NCBI GenBank assembly: GCA_013373005.1
Contig: JABXIP010000006.1
Coordinates: forward strand, 1 to 12,643
Reading direction: 5' to 3'
Origin: Cytophagia bacterium
Lineage (GTDB): Bacteria; Bacteroidota; Bacteroidia; Cytophagales; Cyclobacteriaceae
Length of the DNA stretch: 12,643 nt
A model generated the notes under the pieces. It did not search any database. It had not been told where the DNA came from and was given only the letters and a program-made list of their open reading frames with translations. Shown here one piece after another: positions 1-7,549 of this stretch; positions within the stretch are counted from its first letter, which is position 1; each line of letters opens with the position of its first letter. Both the position numbers and the translations under genes were made by a program.

Positions 1-338
1 ACCTCAAGGAGCTTAATTAAAGGCTCTTTTTTGGTAAATGGTTCATCGCCCTGGACATTCACGATAATGTCCGCTTCAATCTTCTCTGCAGCCTCAGCAA
101 TTCTGTCGCTACCGCACTCATGTTCTTTCTGGCTCTTAATGGCCTTTCCGCCATTAGAGATTATCTCTTCAAAGATTACATCAGAATCAGTAACCACATA
201 TACTTCCTCGAAAAGGCCTGTATTGACTGTTGATTCATAGGTTCTGAGAATCACCGATTTGGATCCTAGCTTGGCCATAAGCTTACCCGGAAATCGGGTG
301 GCATCGTACCGTGCAGGAATGAGTGCTACAGCTTTCAT
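1..338 (-). CDS. kdsB: 3-deoxy-manno-octulosonate cytidylyltransferase (CMP-Kdo/Kdo8N synthetase), 3' end outside the window
   Basis: KdsB activates the inner-core sugar Kdo (or Kdo8N) with CTP to give the CMP-sugar used by WaaA to glycosylate lipid A; it acts in the cytoplasm. The first 112 residues are present and the C-terminal half lies beyond base 1. Visible family motifs are the N-terminal nucleotide-binding stretch IPARYDATRFPGK (residues 7-19), VVTDSD (48-53), CGSDRIAEA (75-83) and IVNVQGDEP (92-100). The ATG at 338-336 shares its A with the TAA stop of the upstream aminotransferase gene (TAATG), which implies translational coupling. Because that neighbour is a KdnA-type transaminase, the natural substrate is more probably 8-amino-Kdo than Kdo, as shown for the Shewanella KdsB; this last point is inference from context. 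Family assignment is secure. Confidence 0.93.
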   Translation of the reverse strand, partial: MKAVALIPARYDATRFPGKLMAKLGSKSVILRTYESTVNTGLFEEVYVVTDSDVIFEEIISNGGKAIKSQKEHECGSDRIAEAAEKIEADIIVNVQGDEPFTKKEPLIKLLE

Positions 339-1531
339 TATAGTACAGATTGAATGGTTTTGGCCATTTTATCAGCTCTTTCTTCCGCCTGCTCCTGAGT
401 CCAATTCAGGTTGATAAGCGAGGAGATAGTTCTTCCCATAATTTGGTCTGACTGAGCAAAAGCGTTGAAGTCTGTCGCTCCAATAGCATTAACCAAGGTT
501 GGGTTCAATGGGAATAGGGAAGTGGCATTCTTTAGATGATCCCACTTCTTGATATAATGCCAGTTGTTGTCGAACCAGTAGAAGTTTCCACCAAGTCCGT
601 TGGCCAATAGCTCTTTGTGAGCAGTTCTAGTTAAGTCTTCCGTTGGCAGGAAGAAAGAAAGGAAGGAGGCATTGTCTCCGGCAGGATCAGGTATTTTCCT
701 GTAAGTCAATCCGTCTACTTTTTCTAGAGCTGCTTTAATAATGGCATTGTGCTTTTTCTGGGTCGAAAGAATCTTATCCAGCTTTGTTAATTGGCCCAGG
801 CCGACAGCAGCATGTAATTCAGAAATTCTGAAGTTATAACCCAGAAAAGGATGTGTTTCAGCTCCTCGATCTGAACCAATGTGGTCGTGTCCATGATCGG
901 TGTAGTGATCCGCATGGATGTAGTATTCTTCATTATTGGTCATGAAAACGCCACCTTCACCACAGGTAATGGTTTTCACAAAGTCGAACGAGAAAGTACC
1001 ACCATCGCCAATGGTTCCTAGGCTCTGCCCATTAAAAGAGCCACCAATGGCCTGACAGGCATCTTCCAGAAGTAATAGGTTATGCTTTTTGCAGATAGCT
1101 TGCAGTTCATCAAGTTGGGCCATTGAGCCGCACATGTGAACCGGCATCACCATTTTAGTTCTAGGTGTAATGGCTGCTTCAACGGCTTTAGGGTCTAGAC
1201 ATAAAGTTTCGTCAATATCAACCAATACAGGAATAGCTCCGGCTGCAACAATGGCTTCAAAGCTGGCTACAAAAGTGAAGGTTGGCATAATTACCTCATC
1301 ACCATGGCCAACACCCATAACAGCCATGGCTGTACTCAAGGCAGTTGTTCCACTTGAGGTCAGTTGGGCATATTTTACATTGAATTTCTCAGTAATGGCT
1401 GTTTCCAACTCTTTGGCTTTCCAATGCCCATGTCTCATTCCATCGAAACCATAGCGCATCATTATGCCTGTGTTCAAAACATCATTTACTTCTTTTCTTT
1501 CTTCTTCTCCAAAAAACTCAAATCCTGGCAT
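338..1531 (-). CDS. kdnA: 8-amino-3,8-dideoxy-manno-octulosonate (Kdo8N) transaminase, DegT/DnrJ/EryC1/StrS family
   Basis: This is a PLP-dependent sugar aminotransferase of 397 residues, the normal length for the DegT/EryC1 family. Family features are SSGTTAL (59-65, phosphate binding), LLEDACQAIGG (154-164, with Asp157 expected to hold the PLP ring nitrogen) and SFDFVKTITCGEGG (181-194), where Lys186 is the expected Schiff-base lysine. The N-terminus MPGFEFFGEEE, the ETLCLDP stretch, VHMCGSM (131-137) and DHGHDHIG (212-219) closely resemble, from memory, the Shewanella oneidensis KdnA protein. KdnA converts 8-oxo-Kdo, made by the dehydrogenase KdnB, into 8-amino-Kdo. The one-base overlap with kdsB supports this role, since CMP activation is the next step. 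No kdnB is visible in the window; it may lie beyond base 1 or elsewhere. The alternative is a generic DegT aminotransferase for another LPS sugar, which I think less likely. Confidence 0.88.
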   Translation of the reverse strand: MPGFEFFGEEERKEVNDVLNTGIMMRYGFDGMRHGHWKAKELETAITEKFNVKYAQLTSSGTTALSTAMAVMGVGHGDEVIMPTFTFVASFEAIVAAGAIPVLVDIDETLCLDPKAVEAAITPRTKMVMPVHMCGSMAQLDELQAICKKHNLLLLEDACQAIGGSFNGQSLGTIGDGGTFSFDFVKTITCGEGGVFMTNNEEYYIHADHYTDHGHDHIGSDRGAETHPFLGYNFRISELHAAVGLGQLTKLDKILSTQKKHNAIIKAALEKVDGLTYRKIPDPAGDNASFLSFFLPTEDLTRTAHKELLANGLGGNFYWFDNNWHYIKKWDHLKNATSLFPLNPTLVNAIGATDFNAFAQSDQIMGRTISSLINLNWTQEQAEERADKMAKTIQSVL

Positions 1532-1546
1532 CTGCTAAATTTTCAT

Positions 1547-1578
1547 CAAAAATAGATAGAAATACTTAGGTCTCACAA
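1547..1578 (-). promoter_or_regulatory. Candidate Bacteroidota promoter of kdnA-kdsB
   Basis: On the minus strand TATTTTTG (1554-1547) fits the Bacteroidota -7 consensus TAnnTTTG. A TTG at 1578-1576 lies 21 bases upstream, within the usual spacing for the -33 element. The box ends 15 bases before the kdnA ATG, so the leader would be very short. This is a consensus match only; there is no expression evidence. Confidence 0.4.
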
Positions 1579-1609
1579 GGGCAGAAGGAGTGATTTCCAA
1601 ATGCAATAG

Positions 1610-1713
1610 CTATCAGATAGGATCTTAAGTAATGATAATTTCAAAAATGCCTCTAGTTATAGCCTACTAGTTAACTCTTATGAAGATGGATTGTGTGTTT
1701 AACTATCTGATAG
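1610..1713. repeat. Pair of inverted CTATC-N-GATAG palindromes
   Basis: CTATCAGATAG (1610-1620) recurs as its exact reverse complement CTATCTGATAG (1703-1713), with 82 bases between the copies. Each copy is itself a palindrome with a single central base. This form suits a dimeric DNA-binding protein, but no regulator gene is visible nearby, so the function is unknown. Confidence 0.45.
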
Positions 1714-1806
1714 TCAGTTGTAAACAAAAGTGTAACTACTTAGAATAGCGACTTTGAAGATTAATTAATCGAATGAGCAAGGCGAGGGTAGGTTTAGTAA
1801 AGACAT

Positions 1807-1830
1807 AAAAAAAGAGGCCGAAGCCTCTTT
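1807..1830 (-). terminator. Intrinsic terminator after the SGNH lipoprotein gene
   Basis: Read on the minus strand, AAAGAGGC (1830-1823), a TTCG tetraloop (1822-1819) and GCCTCTTT (1818-1811) form a perfect 8-bp hairpin. A run of T continues to 1807 (seven T in all from 1813). It begins 20 bases past the stop codon of the lipoprotein gene, and UUCG is a very stable loop. This ends the receptor-lipoprotein transcript and separates it from kdnA. Confidence 0.9.
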
Positions 1831-1850
1831 CAATTTATCGTCTAAAGTTC

Positions 1851-3521
1851 TTACAGGTCTGTTGCTAAAATACCTCTCAGAGCGGTAACATTCACCTTAG
1901 GAATGGTCGCCCCTTTAGATGCGTTTAGCGCATCTATGATCAGATTGGCAACTATTGCATGTCCGCGAGGGTTAGGGTGAACACCATCTGTTGAGAATAC
2001 ACCATTTGGTGCAAAGTCAGGTCTTAGTAAATGGCCTTCGACTTCTATTCCTAAAACACCATCGGCTCTTGCAGCTGCTGCCGCAGCAAAAGCGGCCAAT
2101 GCAGGGTTAGTACCATTTGAAGGATCGAAAAGTGCTGTAGCCAAAGCAGGAGATAAGCCGAATAAGTCGGCAAATGAAGGCTGCACATCAACCAAGGTGA
2201 TTGAACCGTTGGCTTGAGCATTAATTCCTTGAACAACACCTGCAATGGTAGCATTGTAAGTGGCAGTCATACCTACAACAGTCTGGAATTCAGATACTGA
2301 TAGAATCATGTTGTCATACGCAGGTACGGTTACTCCAAGAATTGCTGTAGCTGATCCACCAACAGTAGTTCCAAGAGTTGTTGCTGCGGTAAGAACAGGT
2401 AAGTCGCTCGAAGTAGCAGGTCTTGATTGTCCGTAAGGAGCAAGTGCCTGACGCTGTGCCGGAGTAATTTGGTTGGTAGCCAACAAAATATCGAATTCTC
2501 CACCGGCTCTGTCATAATCTACCAAAGCATCATCTTCCATCAGAATAGGGTTAGCTCCAAGAGCATAAGATACCTTTCTGGCATCAGCTTCAGCCTGAGT
2601 AACATTCAGGCCTGGAACAAGGCCGCTTTGGCTTAATTGTACAAGTCCGTCAAGGGCAGCATTCAATCCGGCAAATCCAGCATTCAATTGGTCAACCGTT
2701 GCCTGATCTGTCATAGGGATGGCATTGTAAGGAACTGCTCTGAAGTAAGGTAATAACACAAACGGAGGTAGTGTTAAAACAACTCCCTGAGCTCCTGACT
2801 GAACTAAAGCTCCCAAAGACTGTTCAAGTGCATCTTGGAAATCAGCTTGGCTAGTGATTGTTGAAGGATCAACACCACCGCTAACACCGTATCCAAGAAT
2901 GTCGTTGCTTCCTAACCAGTAAGTGAAGAAAGTAGGAGAGGTGGCTAAGGCATCACCCAATACTGTACTTGTTCCCGGATTAGTAGCAAATCTGGCATAT
3001 AGACCATTACTAGCAAGAGCCGGACTCAATGCCTGAGTGATTTTCATTCCAGGAACACCAAAATTGTTCAAAGCTGACTTATCACCTGTAAATGGAGTAG
3101 GTACTTCTCCAGCAGTAGGTACAGGTCTTTGCAAAGCAAGACTCAATTCATATCTACCTAAATCATCTGATGTTCCAGGAGTGTTATCAGCACCAGGACC
3201 ACTATAACCATTAGCTGAGTTTATATCAGGCTGGTTAAAGGCTCCACCACCTACACCGTTAATGGCAAACTGAGTGGCCAAAAGGTTAGGGAAAGAGTGA
3301 TTCTGTCCATCTGTGTATAAGGCGTTATCCATGTAGCCTGCTGTAAGCGAGTTACCGATGGCCACATATTGAGATAAGTCTAATACACCCGGGTCTCCTG
3401 TTTGACCACTCGGAAGAGGATTGTCATCTAATTGCTGCTGAATGAGTGCATCTTCTTCGTCACAGCTTAATGCGAAGGCGAGAGGTATTAGGGCGAATAG
3501 GTAAGTTCTAATTCTTTTCAT
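1851..3521 (-). CDS. SGNH/GDSL-family hydrolase lipoprotein, probably surface exposed
   Basis: The 556-residue protein starts with a lipoprotein signal (MKRIRTYLFALIPLAFALSC) whose lipid cysteine is Cys20. The following DEED is an acidic run of the kind that sends Bacteroidota lipoproteins to the cell surface. SGNH hydrolase blocks are visible: block I as IGNSLTAGY (55-63, nucleophile Ser58, with Asn in place of the usual Asp of GDSL), block II as NFGVPG (153-158), block III as LGSND (203-207, Asn206) and block V as TDGVHPN (511-517, Asp512 and His515). All catalytic positions are therefore present, so an esterase or acylhydrolase activity is likely. About 300 residues separate blocks III and V, far more than in compact SGNH enzymes. 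The gene follows the receptor gene by 5 bases and ends at a strong terminator. The substrate cannot be told from sequence; lipid, ester or acetylated-glycan hydrolysis are all possible. Confidence 0.85.
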   Translation of the reverse strand: MKRIRTYLFALIPLAFALSCDEEDALIQQQLDDNPLPSGQTGDPGVLDLSQYVAIGNSLTAGYMDNALYTDGQNHSFPNLLATQFAINGVGGGAFNQPDINSANGYSGPGADNTPGTSDDLGRYELSLALQRPVPTAGEVPTPFTGDKSALNNFGVPGMKITQALSPALASNGLYARFATNPGTSTVLGDALATSPTFFTYWLGSNDILGYGVSGGVDPSTITSQADFQDALEQSLGALVQSGAQGVVLTLPPFVLLPYFRAVPYNAIPMTDQATVDQLNAGFAGLNAALDGLVQLSQSGLVPGLNVTQAEADARKVSYALGANPILMEDDALVDYDRAGGEFDILLATNQITPAQRQALAPYGQSRPATSSDLPVLTAATTLGTTVGGSATAILGVTVPAYDNMILSVSEFQTVVGMTATYNATIAGVVQGINAQANGSITLVDVQPSFADLFGLSPALATALFDPSNGTNPALAAFAAAAAARADGVLGIEVEGHLLRPDFAPNGVFSTDGVHPNPRGHAIVANLIIDALNASKGATIPKVNVTALRGILATDL

Positions 3522-3526
3522 TTCTA

Positions 3527-6340
3527 TTAATTGAAGAATTCATCAAATGTAATTTGGAAGTAGTAAATGCTACCTAAGGTTGGGTTACCGAATGAAGTAG
3601 TATATCTCTCATTAAGAATATTACTTGCTCCCAGTTTCAAAGTAGATTTCCACTCAGGCACTTTGTAAGAAACTTGTGCATCAAGAGTTCCGAAAGCAGG
3701 AATAACACCAACACCAATAGAAGACTCCCAAAGGAAAGCCTGCTGCCATCTGTAGTTCATCTGGAAGCCTAGTTTGTCTGTCAGTTTTCTGTTACCTACC
3801 TGCACATTGAATCGATATTCCGGAGTGTTGTACGAAGCTCTAAAGCCTTGATCCAAAAGATCACTTTGAGAAATCAACTGGTTGAAGGCAATGTTACCAC
3901 CAATGTAGTAGCCACCGTTCAATGTATAATCTGCTTCAACAGCCCAACCTTGAGATTCTACGTTACCTGTTGCATTGATATCGTAACCGAATCTTTGAGT
4001 AGGCACTGAACCATCCACTATGTCCTGACGAACTGCAGGGCTATCATCTTCTTTCGCACCTGTTAAGCCATTAGGCACAGCCTGAGTAAAGTCGATTTCA
4101 GCGATGAAGTCAGTATAACGGCTGTAATAGTAGTAAGCGTCAATCAATAGCCTTCCATCCAAGAAAAGGCCTTTATAACCCACTTCGAAAGTGTTTACTT
4201 TCTCAGTTTTGAAATCATTGGCTACTCTGTTTTCTAAAACTAGTAAATCAGGATCGCCAGCTGCTCTAGCTGCCGTCACACTCTCTGTAGTGTAAGTATT
4301 TTGTGGAGTGAAATTGTATCGATCTACCAAAAGAGAATTACTACCAATCAACCTTCTCGTTACCACATCAAGGTCAATGAATTGATCTTGGGTAGTTGGA
4401 ATTCGGAAACCTCTTTGGAATGATCCTCTGATGTTGTGATTTTCTGCAATGGTACCTACGGCCGAGAATCTTGGAGATAATTGACCTTCGAAGTTTTCAT
4501 TCTTGTCGTATCTCAATGATCCTTGAAGCTTAAGATTATCATCTAAGAAGCTTTCAGTTGCTTGTATGTAAGCACCATATTCGCTGTAGCTAACTTCTTC
4601 CCCGTCATTATCAAGTGCGAAAAGTGTTCCTTCAGAGTTCAAAGAGTATTGTCTCCAGTTAGCGCCAACAACAATGTTACCCCAGTCAATTCTGTTGCTC
4701 AAATCCCAGCTACCTTCCATGTGGTATAGCGCTGATTTATCGAGGAATTTAGCACCACCATCAGCAATAGAAAGGTTTCTAAGGGTAGCAGCCAAGTTGT
4801 CGAACTCTGGTGAGCCCGGCTGAGGCTGTGCAGCATCAGCATTGATTCTTGCAGCACCATGAGATTGCTCAATGGTTGCACCGGTAAGTCTTGCACCGGC
4901 AAAAGTTTGAAGATAAGGAGCTAAATAAGTGGCTTGGTTAATCAATGAAGCCAGAGTATTGGCAGCATAACTATCTCCTGAATTTTCTTGAGTAGTATAG
5001 GCTCTTGCATAGAATTCTGTTCCTTTCAATTCCACTTTAGCAGTGGTAATTGAGAAGTTGTCAAGTACGAACCTGTCATTGGCAGTGTAAACCGTGCTAC
5101 CTGCTCCGTAATTGACTTGACCAAATACTTCAAGGTTATCGTTCAGTCTGTAGTGAACCGCTCCACCCAGCTTTAAACTTTCAGTTGTGTTGTCAACGAA
5201 TGAGTTTTCAACGAACCCGGTAGGGGTGAAGTACCCATCCTGATCGTCAGGGAAAAGAGTTCTAATTGGAATTAGTGAGGTATTTCCGCCTGCAATAGCA
5301 GCATCAGCAATAGCTCCTACGGTAATTCCAAAATCACCATAAACGTTAACGCCATCGTAGAATCTGTTGCCACCTCTTTCAGTAGCACCTCTTTCTACCG
5401 CTCCGCCTGTTGCCAAACCTTGGTCTCTTGTGTCAATGCCTACGAAGTCAGTTGCTCTTAGGTATGATCCGGTAACTTTAAAAGCCCATTTGTTGTTGTA
5501 TGCTTTGGCATATCTAAAGCCATAGTCTTGATATAGCTCCGAATTTTCTGTAGTTCCGTAATCTACACTATTCAATCCGGTTTTAGCATAAACACTTAAA
5601 CCTTGATAGTCGAAAGGATTTTTAGAGTTTAAGAGAAGGATACCATTGATGGCGTTAGGACCATAAAGGGCAGAGGCTGCACCTGGAATAAGCTCTGCAG
5701 ATTCCATGTCCAGATCGTTAATCCCCACAATGTTACCCACTGCGAAGTTCAGTCCGGGAGCTTGGTTGTCAATTCCATCAATCAATTGAACGAATCTGGT
5801 GTTACCATTGGCACCGAAACCACGGGCATTAATTGATTTAAAGGTTAAACTTTGCGTACTGAAGTCTATACCTTTTAAGTTGGCCAAACCATCGTAGAAC
5901 GATGGCGCTGCAGTGGCTTTAATATCAAGGATATCCATTTTTTCAATGGAAACAGGAGAAGTAAGTATACTTTCCTCGAACCTTGAAGCTGATACTACAA
6001 CTTCCTGACCAAATGTAACTGACTCCACCATTTTGATTTCTAGCCCGGTTACATTGGCTTGAGTGATTTCTACTTCTTGAGGTGTATATCCAACATAGGA
6101 AAATATCAATGTGAGTGGTGCTGATTGATTGACAGTAAGGTTGAAGTCGCCATCTGCATTAGTAATGGTTCCAACCACTTTGTCTTTCACCCTGATATTT
6201 ACACCAGGAAGGGTCTGATTGGTGGCATCATCTATCACCCTACCGGAGATTCTTACCTGATCCTGAGCAAGTACTGTAATCGATTGCATCAGGAGAAGTA
6301 TCGGTAGTAGACCTTTAAAAATTCTCGTCAAGTTCTTCAT
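3527..6340 (-). CDS. TonB-dependent outer-membrane receptor with N-terminal carboxypeptidase-like domain
   Basis: This is a large outer-membrane beta-barrel that imports a ligand using TonB energy. From the start chosen here it has 937 residues. A signal peptide (residues 1-25, cut likely after VLA, leaving Gln26) is followed by a carboxypeptidase D regulatory-like Ig fold (about 29-100, with SGRVIDDATNQTLPGVNI and FSYVGY). Next come a plug domain (about 115-240, containing INARGFG, QLIDGID and GAASALYGPNAINGILLL) and a barrel that ends in aromatic-rich FQITFDEFFN. An in-frame ATG 45 bases further upstream (6385) would put MVIGQPNFICFKNLS before the signal peptide, so I prefer 6340. No SusD follows; instead an SGNH lipoprotein starts 5 bases after the stop, suggesting the two handle the same substrate. 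Family is certain, ligand unknown. Confidence 0.94.
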   Translation of the reverse strand: MKNLTRIFKGLLPILLLMQSITVLAQDQVRISGRVIDDATNQTLPGVNIRVKDKVVGTITNADGDFNLTVNQSAPLTLIFSYVGYTPQEVEITQANVTGLEIKMVESVTFGQEVVVSASRFEESILTSPVSIEKMDILDIKATAAPSFYDGLANLKGIDFSTQSLTFKSINARGFGANGNTRFVQLIDGIDNQAPGLNFAVGNIVGINDLDMESAELIPGAASALYGPNAINGILLLNSKNPFDYQGLSVYAKTGLNSVDYGTTENSELYQDYGFRYAKAYNNKWAFKVTGSYLRATDFVGIDTRDQGLATGGAVERGATERGGNRFYDGVNVYGDFGITVGAIADAAIAGGNTSLIPIRTLFPDDQDGYFTPTGFVENSFVDNTTESLKLGGAVHYRLNDNLEVFGQVNYGAGSTVYTANDRFVLDNFSITTAKVELKGTEFYARAYTTQENSGDSYAANTLASLINQATYLAPYLQTFAGARLTGATIEQSHGAARINADAAQPQPGSPEFDNLAATLRNLSIADGGAKFLDKSALYHMEGSWDLSNRIDWGNIVVGANWRQYSLNSEGTLFALDNDGEEVSYSEYGAYIQATESFLDDNLKLQGSLRYDKNENFEGQLSPRFSAVGTIAENHNIRGSFQRGFRIPTTQDQFIDLDVVTRRLIGSNSLLVDRYNFTPQNTYTTESVTAARAAGDPDLLVLENRVANDFKTEKVNTFEVGYKGLFLDGRLLIDAYYYYSRYTDFIAEIDFTQAVPNGLTGAKEDDSPAVRQDIVDGSVPTQRFGYDINATGNVESQGWAVEADYTLNGGYYIGGNIAFNQLISQSDLLDQGFRASYNTPEYRFNVQVGNRKLTDKLGFQMNYRWQQAFLWESSIGVGVIPAFGTLDAQVSYKVPEWKSTLKLGASNILNERYTTSFGNPTLGSIYYFQITFDEFFN

Positions 6341-6385
6341 ACTAAGGTTTTTGAAACAAATAAAGTTTGGCTGACCTATGACCAA

Positions 6386-6523
6386 AGAATTGAAATCATA
6401 GGTATCAGATCAAAAATACAATGTTTTTGATGTTTAAAAAGCCATAAAGGCAATTTTATTCGTCATGCATAACATTTTTATGCCTGTAAATAAAATGCGA
6501 CTTTTTGGATAAAAGGTTGATAA
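6386..6523. other. Intergenic gap between gldC and the receptor operon
   Basis: This AT-rich spacer contains the candidate receptor promoter at 6411-6418. It also has a weak 6-bp stem (GCATAA 6467-6472 with TTATGC 6478-6483) that lacks a T-run, so it is not a convincing terminator. No gene is seen. Confidence 0.5.
6411..6418 (-). promoter_or_regulatory. Candidate -7 box for the receptor-lipoprotein operon
   Basis: The minus-strand octamer TATTTTTG fits the Bacteroidota TAnnTTTG -7 consensus and is identical to the one before kdnA. It would give a leader of roughly 65 bases to the ATG at 6340. No clear TTG is found 19-21 bases upstream, only a T-run near 6440-6436, so the -33 part is weak. 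Confidence 0.3.
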
Positions 6524-6868
6524 TTATTGCGGATTCTGACTGTTTTCGTCTTCAAGGTGTTTTACAAGCTTATCGCAGAGCCTATTCATGGCGTTTGACA
6601 TGAATTCGTCTCCTGTTGAGTTTAAAATGCTTTGAGCAAGTCCACCCAAACAATCCACATAAAACCTCTTCATTTCATCTATCGGCATCTCTTTATTCCA
6701 CAAATCAATGCGAAGAGTACTCATAGACTTATGATCCCAAATAGCCAGATTAAAGGCTTTTGTTTCCTCTTCACCGGGTACATCTTTGTCAGTGGCATCC
6801 CAGGTGATGGTTTCCGGAATAGAGTCTTTATCTAGCTTTATTTTTAGTTTAATTTCTGAGTCTTTCAT
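6524..6868 (-). CDS. gldC: Gliding motility protein GldC
   Basis: The 114-residue soluble protein has no signal peptide and fits the GldC family in length and pattern. Features are an N-terminal SEIKLKIKLDKDSIPETITW-type start, a central AFNLAIWDHKSMSTLRIDLWNKEMPIDEMKRF region (about 38-69; the core WxxKSxxTLRIDLWxKxMPxDEMKxF is the family hallmark) and a helical C-terminus. In Flavobacterium johnsoniae gldC is associated with gliding and normally lies next to the lipoprotein gene gldB. The family is also found in Bacteroidota not known to glide, so motility cannot be assumed here. No gldB is visible; the gene instead follows scoB by 14 bases at the end of the long operon. The molecular function is not known. 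Confidence 0.9.
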   Translation of the reverse strand: MKDSEIKLKIKLDKDSIPETITWDATDKDVPGEEETKAFNLAIWDHKSMSTLRIDLWNKEMPIDEMKRFYVDCLGGLAQSILNSTGDEFMSNAMNRLCDKLVKHLEDENSQNPQ

Positions 6869-6882
6869 TTTTCTGTTAGTAG

Positions 6883-7545
6883 TTAGTCAATTTGCATTTC
6901 AGGGATTTCTCCTTCAATAATAAGTTTACCAGCGGTAGCCGCCTTTATTTCTTCTACAGTTACACCTGGCGCTCTTTCAAGCAACTTGAAACCTCCTTCA
7001 GGAAGTACGTCTAATACGGCCAGGTCGGTAACAATCTTCTTCACACATCTAATCCCTGTAATAGGAAGGGTACATTCTTTCAGGAGTTTTGAATCGCCAC
7101 TTCGGCTGCAGTGCTGCATGGCAACAATAATGTTTTCGGCTGAGGCCACAAGATCCATGGCTCCACCCATGCCTTTTACCATTTTGCCCGGAATTTTCCA
7201 GTTGGCGATATCACCATTTTCTGAGACTTCCATGGCGCCAAGAATAGTGAGATCTACATGGCCACCGCGAATCATAGCGAAGCTTTCGGCTGAACTAAAT
7301 AGGGAAGAGCCTGCCATGGTGGTGACGGTCTGTTTTCCCGCATTGATTAGGTCGGCATCCACTTCCTCTTCTTCAGGAAAAGGGCCAATGCCCAACAATC
7401 CATTTTCAGATTGAAGTACCACATTGATGTGATCAGGAATGAAGTTGGCAACCAAAGTGGGGATTCCAATACCAAGGTTAATGTAAGTTCCATCCTGAAC
7501 TTCCTGGGCTATACGTTTTGCGATTCCGATTTTGTCTAAAGCCAT
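6883..7545 (-). CDS. scoB: 3-oxoacid CoA-transferase subunit B
   Basis: This is the beta subunit of a succinyl-CoA:3-oxoacid (acetoacetate) CoA-transferase, which moves CoA between an acyl-CoA and a 3-oxoacid in the cytoplasm. The 220-residue length is typical of separate bacterial B subunits. The signature SENGLLGIGPFP (46-57) carries Glu47, the residue that forms the covalent thioester intermediate in this family. NLGIGIPTLVANF (23-35) and GAMDLVASAEN (127-137) are also typical. Its partner, subunit A, is encoded upstream but is separated from it by a small unrelated gene, an unusual arrangement because the two genes are normally adjacent. The four-helix-bundle gene ends 4 bases before the ATG. 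Substrate preference (acetoacetate versus other 3-oxoacids) cannot be fixed from sequence. Confidence 0.93.
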   Translation of the reverse strand: MALDKIGIAKRIAQEVQDGTYINLGIGIPTLVANFIPDHINVVLQSENGLLGIGPFPEEEEVDADLINAGKQTVTTMAGSSLFSSAESFAMIRGGHVDLTILGAMEVSENGDIANWKIPGKMVKGMGGAMDLVASAENIIVAMQHCSRSGDSKLLKECTLPITGIRCVKKIVTDLAVLDVLPEGGFKLLERAPGVTVEEIKAATAGKLIIEGEIPEMQID

Positions 7546-7549
7546 AATC

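Larger units (their letters stand above)
1532..1806. other. Intergenic region upstream of kdnA with two copies of a palindrome
   Basis: No convincing gene was found in either strand of this gap. It holds the candidate kdnA promoter near its low-coordinate end and two 11-base near-palindromes, CTATCAGATAG at 1610-1620 and CTATCTGATAG at 1703-1713. The two copies are exact reverse complements of one another and each has 5-base arms around one central base. They lie about 80 and 170 bases upstream of the kdnA start. They could be operator half-sites or, as RNA or single-stranded DNA, the arms of a long stem. The rest is AT-rich without other recognisable structure. Confidence 0.5.

Noticed and set aside
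1170..1454. Plus-strand open frame opposite kdnA
   Set aside because: It is a mirror of the strongly conserved kdnA coding sequence, with no recognisable protein features.
6341..6385. Upstream ATG that would lengthen the receptor by 15 residues
   Set aside because: The extension places uncharged, non-signal residues before an otherwise ordinary signal peptide starting at 6340.
6467..6483. Hairpin GCATAA/TTATGC between gldC and the receptor operon as a terminator
   Set aside because: The stem is only 6 bp, AT-rich, and no T-run follows on the minus strand.
6986..7414. A 142-codon open frame on the plus strand opposite scoB
   Set aside because: It lies wholly inside a certain gene in antisense, has no family-like pattern and its composition follows the codon positions of scoB.
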